A DNA stretch of 64,000 nucleotides from Microbotryum silenes-acaulis (lineage: Eukaryota > Basidiomycota > Microbotryomycetes > Microbotryales > Microbotryaceae), in contig QPFY01000007.1 in assembly GCA_003665825.1 (NCBI GenBank), forward strand, positions 372,001 to 436,000, read 5' to 3'. Below the pieces are notes generated by a model. That model was given only the letters and a program-made list of their open reading frames with translations. It searched no databases and was not told the DNA's origin. How positions within the stretch are numbered: the stretch's first letter is position 1; every line of letters begins with the position of its first letter. The translations under genes were made by a program, and so were the position numbers. Shown here in pieces: positions 17,837 through 27,778 of the stretch.

Positions 17837-18814
17837 ATGTTCGGGGCGGATAGGGCTGAGACGGTTTGGACGGTACCGAACGAGGTGATCTCGCAAAGGA
17901 AAGACTTTCCAGACTTGAGGTAGACGAGGATGACAATCGAAAGAAGATTCGAAATACACTTCACGATCCCCTAGGGGTGATTTCTACTCTAAACCAAAGC
18001 CTTCCTCGTCACAACCAAACCGAGTTCTTTCTTCCAGCTCGCTCACAGAAGTTCGGAGCAGCGAACACGTGGTCGGGCCTGCAGTGTTCAAGATATGTCG
18101 GGCTTCGAGTCGAGAGAGATGTTGGCGCATTGCCACTTCCTCTTCTTCTTGCAGCCCGAACGACGGATGCTGGAGAAAACGTCCGGGGTTTACCAGCTCA
18201 GGAAGAAGGATCAAGTTGGTTCGTCGACCCATCCCTAAGCCTCTGCAACCCCTTGCAGCTTGACGCGCTACATAACCACCTCAAAAATACATCACTCCGC
18301 CCACGCCGTGATTCTCGTTACACTGACAAAATGGATGAGCGGCTTATTGCGTGTTCCGTCTCTCCTGAGCATTTAGCATTTGGTACGGGAGCGTACGGCG
18401 GCGAGTAGTTACTTCCTCAGTGGCGTTGCGAATGGCACGAAAGAGTGCCAGGTGGAAGGATCGGTACAAGTTCGGTCCTGCGGGGCGAGCCGAACGGCGG
18501 CAAGATGTCTCCAAAAAAGTTGAGTAAGCGGTAAGTAATGTTGGACGAGAAGGGCCCGAAGGAGGGAAGCGAGTCCGCGCGCCCATGCGGCCTCGGGTAG
18601 CTCGGCACAATTGCCAGGCGTGGCCACGAAAGTGCAGCAGTTACGCCACGAAAAGTCAAGCTCGATTTTAGTGCGAGTCGCTCAGGGGACCTTGAAAGAA
18701 TAGCGGAGTGAGGATGGTGATGGTGACAACATGTGTAAGTTCTACAAGCAGGCCCTACTAGCTTCTTCTATTGCTAGTATTCGCCGTTGAGCGCGTTTCT
18801 TCATCCGGGATTTG
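17837..18814. other. Intergenic between GET3 and the EMI1-like gene
   Basis: Convergent 3' flanks, 978 bp. ORFs here are short, lack family similarity and have no linked splice signals. I see no gene. Confidence 0.45.
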
Positions 18815-19417
18815 TCACCGCGCGTTGCCGAGCCATTCCTTGACCTTGTCGACCGAGGAATCGTCGTAGACATTTCTGAATCACAAACAAGGGATAAATC
18901 AGTAACCACTAAATTGGGGTCCCAGTGGAAAAGTTGCAACACCGCGTGTGAACCGAACCGACTTTCTAGCCTCCCACACGTCCTCCGAGTTCTTCTCCAT
19001 CCTCCTCCGGGCCCACATTTCACTCCTCCGCTGCACCCAAATCGCATCCCTTTCCTCGGTAGTTTGTGCCTTCAAGGATAGACAGAATTTGAACTCTTTG
19101 AATTGGGGGGAGCAATCCTTGACCGTTCCGTGGCGGTAGAGGGATCGAGTTTGGGAATTGATGGCTGCACATACGAAAGGAAGAGGGTTCAAGCACGGGG
19201 ACAATGACCCGAAGTATAGTTTCCGGAGCTCACAGTAGCAACTGAGGTAATGATCGAACAGCTTGATACAACTCGGCATGCCACCTTCCATCGCCACCGA
19301 TGCAGCTTGAAGCGGTCGCTCCTCCTCGACGAGCGAAGCGAATGTCCTGGAGGAGGAGGAGGAGGAGGATGCGGTGGGTGACGTTGGGGACAAAGCAGAG
19401 CTGGAGGGTGATGCCAT
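18815..19417 (-). CDS. EMI1-like protein (DUF3128), twin CX9C
   Basis: Exons on the minus strand are 19417-19234, 19164-18963 and 18875-18815, giving 148 residues. After a Ser/Pro-rich N-terminus the protein has two C-x9-C motifs (CIKLFDHYLSC and CSPQFKEFKFC), followed by a charged helix (RDAIWVQRRSEMWARRRM) and EDVWEAR. This is the DUF3128/Emi1 pattern, a CHCH-like helical hairpin; yeast Emi1 was named for early meiotic induction, and a mitochondrial intermembrane-space link is plausible from the CX9C pair. The frame is open upstream to 19666, but the ATG at 19417 was chosen because the divergent gene starts at 19657. The last exon (20 codons) was placed by splice consensus and frame only. 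Confidence 0.82.
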
Positions 19418-19656
19418 GGTGTTTCGCGGTCGACGGAAGGCGTTAGAGGGCCAAGATGATGCGCGAGAACGGTCAGGAAAGCATGTGGAGCGCTCGCCTT
19501 GCTTCGCAGGACCTCCGATCAGTTGGCAGTGGCAGCACTTGGCTCGATCCTGTTCGATCATCTTTGGCTTTCCCCCGTGATTCCGAGCACCCACTGTAGT
19601 CGAGCCGCAACGTAGAGGAGTACGCCTCAGCCCGTAGCTGCCGGTTACCCCAAAAC
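19418..19656. promoter_or_regulatory. Short divergent promoter, EMI1-like / SPOUT1-like
   Basis: Only 239 bp separate the two start codons, so both genes probably share one nucleosome-free region. No named factor site is evident. Confidence 0.55.
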
Positions 19657-21283
19657 ATGTCGTCATCAGCCTCTAATCGACCTGGAAAGAAAGTGAGCGT
19701 CCATCATCTCCCCCCCACTCTGCCTCCGCTCGACTCACTCCACTGACCAACCATCTTCCATATTCCGCTCCCAGGCCAGGCGCAACCATCCGCATCAACC
19801 CTCTCAATCGTCTTCACATGTCACCTCCGCCACATCAGCAGGTGCCTCGTCGTTCATCGCGATGCACCACCCCGAGAAGCCTTCCGCCAGAGCGCAAGGT
19901 CACGAGGGGAAGAGTCGCACTTGGACCATTTCAATCGCATTGCCGAGTAGCATCGTACTGAATGCTCAGACTATCGAGTTGAGGGCTTGGCTGGTCGGGC
20001 AGGTCAGTACTTCGCATCGTGGTGTGGGACACCTCGCGTCGGGCGAAAGAACTGACCGGACCGGGAGAGAATCCTTCTCGTTCGACAGATCGCAAGGACG
20101 TGTGCCATCTTTTGCGTCACCGAGATCGTCGTCTACAACGACAATTTGCCCTCCACAACAACGAATACGAATCCCATGGCTTCGGGGTCCCAAAATGCTA
20201 GCTACAAACCGAGAGGGAAATATAGGGATCCGACAGAAGGGGCCGAAAACTCGACTTCGGGTGGGGCACAACAGGAGGGGGAGGATGATCCGGCGACGTT
20301 CTTGGCGAGGATATTGGAGTATCTCGAGACACCTCAGTGCGTCCTATTCGGACTTTCATCCTCTCGTCGGGTCTGAATGCTAACGCCCTGATTCGGCTTC
20401 CTTAGATACCTCCGACGAGCGCTCTTCCCCCTCCACCCTTCCTTACGCCTCGCAGGTCTCCTCCCTCCTCTCGACCTCCCCCACCATCTCAGGCGCGATG
20501 ACAAATCACCTTACCGAGAAGGCGTCATCGTCCAAACACCTTCTTCGACACAAGGTTCTTCGTCGAACCACAAACGAAGAAACGGCTTCGATGCGTCCGC
20601 CTTGTTAGTTGATGTTGGGTTATGGGATCCGGTTCATGTCGATGCGACCAAGTTGGATGTCATTCCTGAATTGAACAGTCGGGTAACGGTACGGATGCCC
20701 AAGGACGAGCAATCGTATGGTACGTCCATCTTGCTCTTTCTTCAAATCCAGATCAAAGCACTGATATCCCTGAACTCCTTCATTCCAAAGCCGATCTGAT
20801 CTCCCCTTCCACCCCAACGCTCGAACAAGGTCTCTACTGGGGATACTCAGTCCGAGTCGCACCTTCTCTCGCCCACGTATTCTCCTCGGGCCCTTACGCC
20901 TCGGAAGGAGGCTACGACCTCTCGATCGGGACTAGTGAAAGGGGTGTCAGTGTCCAGGATGTGTTGGACGAGATCCCGGAGTTCCAGTGCGTTCGAGCAT
21001 CATTTTATCGCTTTGCAGAACACACACACACACACTAATCGAAACACTCTCCCTATTGACGAAATTTAGACACATGATCCTCACCCTCGGTCCTCTATCC
21101 GGACTCGAACTCGTCATCGCCTCGGACCCACGCATAAACCTCGGCGCCGAGGAAGCCGGGGATTTGTTCGATCATTGGATCAATGTCATTGAGGGACAGG
21201 GGAGTAGGACCGTTAGAACGGAGGAGGCGTTGCCGATTGCGTTGGCGAGGTTGAAACATGTGCTGGAGAGGAAGGGGATATGA
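19657..21283 (+). CDS. SPOUT-fold RNA methyltransferase, SPOUT1/C9orf114 family
   Basis: Exons 19657-19692, 19775-20002, 20089-20336, 20406-20719, 20791-20986 and 21070-21283 give 411 residues. Family signatures include SIALPSSIVLNAQTIELRAW near the N-terminus, IARTCAIFCVTEIVVYND, FLARILEYLETPQYLRRALF, an OB-like insert with a YWGYSVRVA strand, and the SPOUT knot with GPLSGLELVIASDP and the DHWINV...RTEEALPIALARL end. The family (Pfam methyltransferase RNA_3/DUF171) contains human SPOUT1/CENP-32 and yeast YMR310C/YGR283C. SAM-dependent RNA methylation is inferred from the fold; the substrate in this organism is unknown. A Lys/Arg-rich N-terminus suggests a nuclear location. Confidence 0.9.
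21019..21035. repeat. (AC)n run in the last intron of the SPOUT1-like gene
   Basis: About eight AC units between the donor and branch region of intron 5 (20987-21069). Confidence 0.75.
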
Positions 21284-22144
21284 GGATAAAGCTGGAGACC
21301 AAAGCATACGTCCTGCAATTCAGTGTGGCTCGAGCGTTGTGTCCTCTAGTCTCAACTTTGGGGTTTCTCCAGACGCCTTCGGGGATCTATATCTCATCAA
21401 GCCGGGTAGACAGGTTAGTTGACATGTCTGCTCTATTTTATCGATTCCATGTCCTCAGTAATTGCACGCATTTTGATTCTTCAAAAACCGGGAGTCCGGG
21501 CACAAAATAATGGGCAAGCCATTCCAGTGAAATTTCGGTGCGAGGCGATCTTTGGTCGAGGGTGCGAGAACACTACTTTCAGTCAACGGTCGATAACAGA
21601 TTCAATGGTTGGTATATTACACACCATTGGTCCAGGGAGCGAGAACACTAAGATCAGTCAACGGTCGGTAGCAGAGTCAATGATTCGTGAGGAACCAATC
21701 AGTCGGACTCGGCACCGCCGTCGACGCAGTCGCCGCCTCCCTGGCCAAACTGGCTAAAACTACCCAAAACTCCACAGACGTTCCTATAGCCATCACTGCT
21801 CGCGCATTCCTTTCCAATCACTCCCACCCCATTCCCGCCGCACCCACGGCTTCTCAGCTTTGTAGAGTCATCGCTCGCAGCGGTCTCCGCGAACTTGAAC
21901 AGTCGGACTAAAGCCCCTATAATCTCTCTGATGTCGTAGTCGTGGTGTACATGCTGCATCAATAGTGCGGTGTCCTCGGCCCAAAGCTCAACACAAGTAG
22001 CTGACGCAGAAATCGTAGAACTGTCAAAAGTCATTTGCGAAACGGGAAAGGAGCGCAGCGATCGCCATTCCAGGTATCATCTTGGTCACAGACTTCATTT
22101 CAACCGTACAAATCGCTCTGAAGAGTCTTCCCCGCCCCGTATTC
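21284..22144. other. Intergenic between SPOUT1-like gene and CK2 alpha-like gene
   Basis: Convergent 3' flanks. No gene is recognised. The middle carries two copies of a dispersed ~55-bp repeat, listed separately. Confidence 0.5.
21553..21685 (+). repeat. Two tandem copies of a dispersed ~55-bp repeat
   Basis: Copy 1 (about 21553-21610) and copy 2 (about 21629-21685) share GCGAGAACACTA, then TCAGTCAACGGTCG, then a GTAGCAGAGTCAATG-like end. A third, inverted copy is at about 56806-56863. Copies diverge by several substitutions and one base of length, so they are old. The source element is not identified. Confidence 0.7.
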
Positions 22145-24052
22145 TCACTGCCCCTGTTCCCCCTGTTCCCTCTGTTGTCGCTCTTGATCCGCCTGCGCCA
22201 CCGCAGCAAAGTAAGGGTGTTGCATCGCCTCCTTGGCCGTCAACCTCTCCTGATGATCGTAGCGCACCAACTTGTCGAGGAGGTCGATGGCTTCGTTCGA
22301 GATGAAGCGTTGGTTTTCTATTTGAAAGAGAATCAGTTCCAGAGGTCCTACGTGTGTTGGGAAGAGTTTCGGGGTTTCGTTTCAGAGCTGTTCTGAGCAA
22401 ACGTACCACTGGTGAGGTACTTGAGCCAAGGTTTGCGCGAGTGGGTGCCGATCAAGGCGTCGAGATTGGCATCGATCTCGATTTGGTATTTCTGGTCAAC
22501 CCTCGAAAAACCAACAATCAGTATATGTCCCTTGTACGAATTCTCCGAACGAATCGACTATCGCTGACAAGCTTACATCGAGATAGGCCCAAAAGTCAGT
22601 CGTGCCGAGCACCCGGGTGATTTTGCATAACTGATCGTTGTTGTCGTGGCCATGGAACAAGGGGTCTCGGCGGAAGATCTGGGGTCCCAGTTATGCATAA
22701 CACCGTTCAGCTTGTAACCCAGTCGACGTGTTGTCGCTTCAATGACTCACCATGGACCCGAACGTGCAGCCGACGGACCACATATCAAGTGAGTAGTCGT
22801 AGTAACCGAATTCGACAAGCAGTTCCGGACCTTTGTAGTACCGAGAGCTGCGTAATGATTTGTGTCGGTGAGCTTCCGCACACTCTTTTCCGCTCCATTT
22901 GCAGAATGCGATTGGGACTTACGCTACCCGAACATTCAGTTCGACGCCTGCCATACATTGTCAGGGGACGGTGAGCACCCATCGGCGCGGATAATGCACG
23001 GCAGGAGGCGTTCGCACTCACCTTTGATGTAAAACTCGGCCAATCCAAAATCCACAAGCCTCAGTTTCTTCTGCTGATGATCTATGAGAATATTGAGCGG
23101 CTTCACGTCCCTGTTCGGCCAGACAAGGGCGGTCAGCACCTCCTCTGTCGCAAATTCTCATTTCCCACCTAACACAGACCTGTGGATGATTCCGTGGGAA
23201 TGACAGTAATCCAACGCCTTGAGCAACTCGTAGATGTAGTACCGCACATCATAGTCGCTGAAGGTCGGGTAGAGCAGTTTCGAGTCCATGTTGTTGACGA
23301 ATTCAGTGATCAAGGCTGGGGTGTTGCTGCGCGCGTCACGGACGACGTCGAGCAGTTCGATGCAGTTTGGACCACCTCGGAGATTCTGAGGGATGGCGAG
23401 CTTGTACTTAGATGGAGATTCGAGCCAGTCACGGGCCCTGAACACTGACCATGAGGATCTTGAGTTCGCGCTTGACCTTCTTCTTCTTGATCGGCTTCAA
23501 GACCTTGATACAGATCTTTCGATACCCATGACAAACGTCGACGCCACCAAACACCTCGGAGTATTTCCCTCGACTGTGTGTTCGTCGGGGAAACAGCATG
23601 CGGGTCAATGGGTCGTCTCGGTGCGCACGGCGATTGGCAGGCCGACAAACCCTAATCGATTGACGATCTCGTACTGCTCTTGGTTTCCCCTGTAGCAATC
23701 CACACCCACCGAACAGTCATTAGTACCTGTCGAGCTCCCCCCAATCATCTTTCGTCCCTGCTTGACCACCGCTGAGTCCGAGTTGGACTTCGGCTGCGTT
23801 CGGGGTGTGCTCGGGGATGAAGGCATACTGACCACGAGATCGCCAACTGATCATAGTCATACCACGTCGCACCCCGTTCGGTATTGGCATCGGCATACTG
23901 TGCGACCATTCGAAGCTTGCCGCACGCGTCAGTGACTCGTCGAGTGCGGGTGCGACCGAGTGAGTGACAGCCGATAGGGGACGATCCTGGCTCGGTGAGA
24001 GCAGCGGGTGACTCACGACTCGACTAATCGATGGCGCCTCGGTCGAGTCCAT
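22145..24052 (-). CDS. Casein kinase 2 catalytic alpha-like subunit with DFG motif
   Basis: Eleven exons on the minus strand: 24052-24017, 23897-23833, 23689-23651, 23573-23450, 23385-23180, 23110-23022, 22947-22923, 22847-22751, 22678-22577, 22491-22407 and 22317-22145, giving 346 residues. The N-terminus [20 protein letters not shown] fits the CK2 alpha segment that packs on the kinase core. Also present: glycine loop GRGKYSEVF (47-55), catalytic K70, the basic cluster [21 protein letters not shown] (156-163), [14 protein letters not shown], a DMWSVGC helix, and [20 protein letters not shown]2 is a constitutive acidophilic Ser/Thr kinase. Oddly, the magnesium-binding motif is D177-F-G where the family has DWG, and the following segment reads FYIKGVELN instead of FYHPGxEYN. 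It may be a diverged paralogue. An alternative in-frame ATG exists at 24100. Confidence 0.9.
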
Positions 24053-25734
24053 CCTGTCCACGTCCAACTCGTTCTCGTGATCGTCAAGTGGGGACAGCAA
24101 CAGTCCGGTTGGAGAGCGAGAGGGAGGGTCATCATTGACCCATGTTGATCGTTTGGAGAGGGTGTCTTAACGTACGACGCAGACTAGGAAAGGAGACCCC
24201 CAAGCGCGCGCGCTATTCTCGCGAGAGGAGACAGTGGGTGATTCACATGCTGATCGGCGCGAAACGGAACGGAACACGTCAGCACGACGATCTTTTTTGA
24301 CTTTAAAGGTACGTCCGGTTGATCGAAACAAGACCAGCTTGTTGATTCGAAATATTAAAACCCACCAAAAGATACCATGCAAAGCTAAACACAAATGAAG
24401 GAAACATGGGTGACTAGCCCGCGTACACTCAGAGTTCACCGGATCATAGCGCCACATCTCGCCCACGGCCACGACCGGTTCGAGCTCGAGTGGATCGCGC
24501 GAATTACCTCGTCCACCTCGTCCAGCTTGACCGCCTTGACGACCTTGGTGATGACGTGATCCTTGGTTCTGAACTCCTCCAGTAATGTTTGATTCCCGTG
24601 GAGCAATCGCGTTCCCGTTCGCTGCACCTCCAGCAGCTGCTCCACTTTCACCACCAGCTCCACCTCCTGCCCCTGCCCTTGAACCGGCTCCACCACCAGT
24701 GGCTGCGGCAGCTCCTCCTCCCGCCGGCTTGACCATCAGCAATGGCAGTCTTTGCGTCTCGAGGGAATCCCCAAGGTAAGCTCCTAATCTACGTCTGCTC
24801 AGCCTTGATCGTCGCCATGTTCAGAGGGTTGACGAACTTGCACGCCGGAATTTTGGTTTGCGCAGCGATCATGCCGTCGGAACGGCGCTGCAGGAACCAA
24901 TCTTGACTTGAGTCCCTTGATAAGGGGCTGAGAAGGGCAAGTTGAGCAAGTACGTCTTCAGTGTTGTGCAGCATAGAACGGAGGGGAGATTTATCACAGC
25001 TTACAAGATCGTTGCGGGCGAGACGAAAGTTTTTGCGACGCCGAGCGGCGGCGGCGCGGGCTGGTGTCATCGACACCGATCAAGAGAACTGGAGAGCTCG
25101 CTTGACTTGACTCGCTTGATGTGCTCCCGGCCTCAGCGCCGCTGGCCTCTCACCTCTCTCTCGCCTTCCTTCCTCTCTCCTTACTTCTTTTTCGTTGCCG
25201 CGTACTTCTCCCATCGTTCCCCCACCACTGGGCCGGTGAACGACTAGCGCCTCGACGTAGCGCCGACGTGCTAGGTGGTGGAAATCAGCAGTACTGTACC
25301 TCCAGCCACCGTGAGCTGCTCCCTCTCCCACTCGTCCGAGTAAAAGCAGGCGGCTCAAACTAAGGCTGAAGCCGAGTCGTTCTAGATTGCGAACGGAAAA
25401 GTCGATTGAGGAGTAAAACAGTGTCTATCAAAAAAGTGGGGAGCTACAGCGGGAGATCGTAAAGTTCGAAGCAAAAGCAGAATATTGTGTATAAGCAAAA
25501 TATGCAGAGGGCAGCACGCCGCACGGATGATGTGGGAATAAACAGAGGGTCTCAGGCCAAGGTACAAGATGGAATACAGGTCAAAGGAGTGGCGTCATGA
25601 GCCAACACCCGATACTGTAGGAGAAGAAAACATCGAAACAAGCAAGGCCCGAGACAATAAGGCTTTATGCAGTGTCCAAAAACGTGAGGAGAGACCAAAG
25701 ACGAGATCCCGAACAACGACGAAGAGCGAGGCGA
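24053..25734. other. Upstream region of the kinase gene, unassigned
   Basis: The only notable content is a low-complexity open frame at 24167-24742 (see its own entry). The rest, including 24789-25076 and the pyrimidine-rich 25130-25200 stretch, yields no supportable gene. Confidence 0.35.
24167..24742 (-). CDS. Uncertain low-complexity ORF, Gly/Ala- and RGG-rich
   Basis: The frame encodes a Gly/Ala-rich block, a Gln/Arg/Gly block with RGG-like repeats (GQAGRGGRGN), then a more ordered DPLELEPVVAVGEMWRYDP segment. The same DNA read one frame over (24436-24696) also stays open and has GC-rich third positions, so the true frame is unclear. Upstream, frames that could be joined by splicing (ending VNPLNMATIK near 24800; LGDSLETQR near 24760) hint at a missing first exon, but I found no consistent model. 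It may be part of a real gene or a chance product of trinucleotide-like repeats. No family is recognised. Confidence 0.2.
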   Translation of the reverse strand: MLMVKPAGGGAAAATGGGAGSRAGAGGGAGGESGAAAGGAANGNAIAPRESNITGGVQNQGSRHHQGRQGGQAGRGGRGNSRDPLELEPVVAVGEMWRYDPVNSECTRASHPCFLHLCLALHGIFWWVLIFRINKLVLFRSTGRTFKVKKDRRADVFRSVSRRSACESPTVSSRENSARAWGSPFLVCVVR

Positions 25735-27778
25735 TCAAGCTCGAGGCACGGCCCGACCATTCATGACTTCTTCCAGTCGTTCCCGCGGTGCTTGATATCC
25801 CTCGATTTCGGCGACACTCCCACTTCGTCCTCCTGAGCTACCAGTTCCACTACCACTCGCCGAACTGATCTCGACGTCCGTCCCACTTCGTCTCGCTTGT
25901 TGCGCGATGCGTTGTTGTAGCTTTTCAAGCGGCGACGAGGGGTCTGACGAAAGTGGGAAAGGTGAAGCTGCGGCGGCCGACGTGGAGAGCGGTGCAGGTG
26001 CCCTTGCGTTTGACGAAGGTGCCCCACGCGTCGAGAGTCCGGTCGAGGACGAGTTGGCCGAAGCGTTCTCCGAGGACGAGGTGCTGCTGGCGATGAACCG
26101 CGGATCCTGGAATGGACTGACGGTAGAGGGACCGGAGCCCAGGGAAGAACGTGTTCGATGATGAGGTACGGGCGCAACCGATCGAGGCTCGGTGTAGGAC
26201 GACCGGCCCGAAACGCTGCTGTACGCCCTCGATGACGTCCCCTGTTGGTATGTCGAGAACCGCGAGTCGTACGTCGGTGTAGGTACGGGGCGGTCCAGGG
26301 TGAATCGGTTGACATCGATGAGCGTTTCCGACTCGGTTTCGCCGCCAGAGCCACCGCCGATGCCGGAAGAAGGTGCGAAATCGAGCGTCGCCTTGTCCAT
26401 AGCGATGACCGATCCTGGAGGGGGAGCAAGTGGCGTGGGAGGGACGATGTCGATCCTAGAATGAAGGGCATGCGGTGCGCCCGATAGCCGAGACGAGGAA
26501 GGCTGCGTTCGCATCTGGTGAGGCGCATTGACGACCGAGTTGGCGCCAAACATCAGATGCCGGCGCGTACCCGACGCCGAGGAGAAGCTGGCGCGGCTGG
26601 CGGAGCTAGGTAACACGGTTCCATCGGGCGAGGGCATGCCGAAGGGACTCGGTGATCGGCTCGTCAGAGCTGAATGAGGCTGCATGCTCGTCGGGGTCCC
26701 TGGACTCGTGGGCCCCGGACTGTTGTTCATCCCTGGCGAAGGCGTCCATGCCTCACTAAGCCCACCCTCGGTCGCCCAACTCGACTCTCGTACCCGGCCC
26801 AACGACGCCGCTCCAGGCATCAAGCCATATGTACTACTCGCTCGTGGTACTCCTCCGCCAAGTGCTCCGCCCGGTTCGAGCGAGGTCATCGTCGGCCCCA
26901 TGCGAGGCGAGGACGGTGCGGCAAAAGGTCGAACGTCGGGCAAGGGGACGACGTAACGATGCTTCTTCCTGTACCACCATACGTAAATCTTGTAGGCAAC
27001 CAAGATTCCCACCAAGGTACACAGGATGACGACGACGACGACAGCCGCAGTCGGAAAGTTGGTTCCACCAGCATCGGTTTTGGTCCTGGAGGTCCCCGGC
27101 GGCGTCGATGGGACGACTTGTGCAGCCGGCGCAGTGAAGGTCGAGTTTGGAATCAATGCCGAGGTGACGCTCGCAACTGCGGACGCTGTTGTGACTCGGC
27201 CTGTTTAGGGAGTAAGACAATCAAGGAAGAGAATTCGTTGGTCGTTTCGGGCAATGAACGCAAGTCATGGAGAAAGAGTGGTACATGGTCAGCCAACAGC
27301 ATCAGTCAGCAGCCTGCATTCGGTGTAATTTCGACTCTTTCTTCTGCGCTGTGCGAGCCCTAGCCAACTATCTCACTTGTCGCTGCAGCGAGGCCATACG
27401 CCAAGGCATGACGACGAAGGGCCGCCCGCTGCACCCTCCGTATCGGACTAGCAGTGCCGCGATCAAGCGGAGACGCGGACAGCTGCACCACGGGATACTC
27501 CAACGCGAGACGAACGAGCGTATTGAAGATAGTGCCACACCACAGCAAACTGGCGCAGGACATCCCAGACCCAGACGATGGTCCACGCCGGTCAGGATGG
27601 TGTGATGAGAGGCGAATGCGAGGCGATGCGATCGCCCCCCGGGTGCGCCGGACGCCGTGCGTTGCAGCAGCGCCGTGCAGCGCCTTGTGTGTGTGCACGA
27701 CTCGGTTTCGCACGGCTAGCAACACACGCAAGTAAGGGCCCACAACATGTTACAACGAAAGAGGAACTTACCTGCCAT
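25735..27778 (-). CDS. Orphan single-pass membrane protein with long disordered cytoplasmic tail
   Basis: The main exon 27200-25735 encodes almost all of 490 residues. A 7-nt first exon (27778-27772, encoding Met-Ala-G) across a 571-nt intron gives the right phase, but that intron is long for this locus, so the start is uncertain. The protein has a short Thr/Ser-rich outer part, one transmembrane helix (AAVVVVVILCTLVGILVAYK), a Trp/Tyr/Lys-rich stop-transfer (WWYRKKHR), a VPLPDVRPFA segment, and a tail rich in Ser, Pro, Gly and Arg. Proteins of this design are common in basidiomycetes and have no assigned function. No signal peptide is apparent, so type III topology is likely. Confidence 0.6.

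Noticed and set aside
19418..19666. N-terminal extension of the EMI1-like protein to an upstream ATG at 19666
   Set aside because: It would overlap the start of the divergent SPOUT1-like gene at 19657 and adds no conserved sequence.
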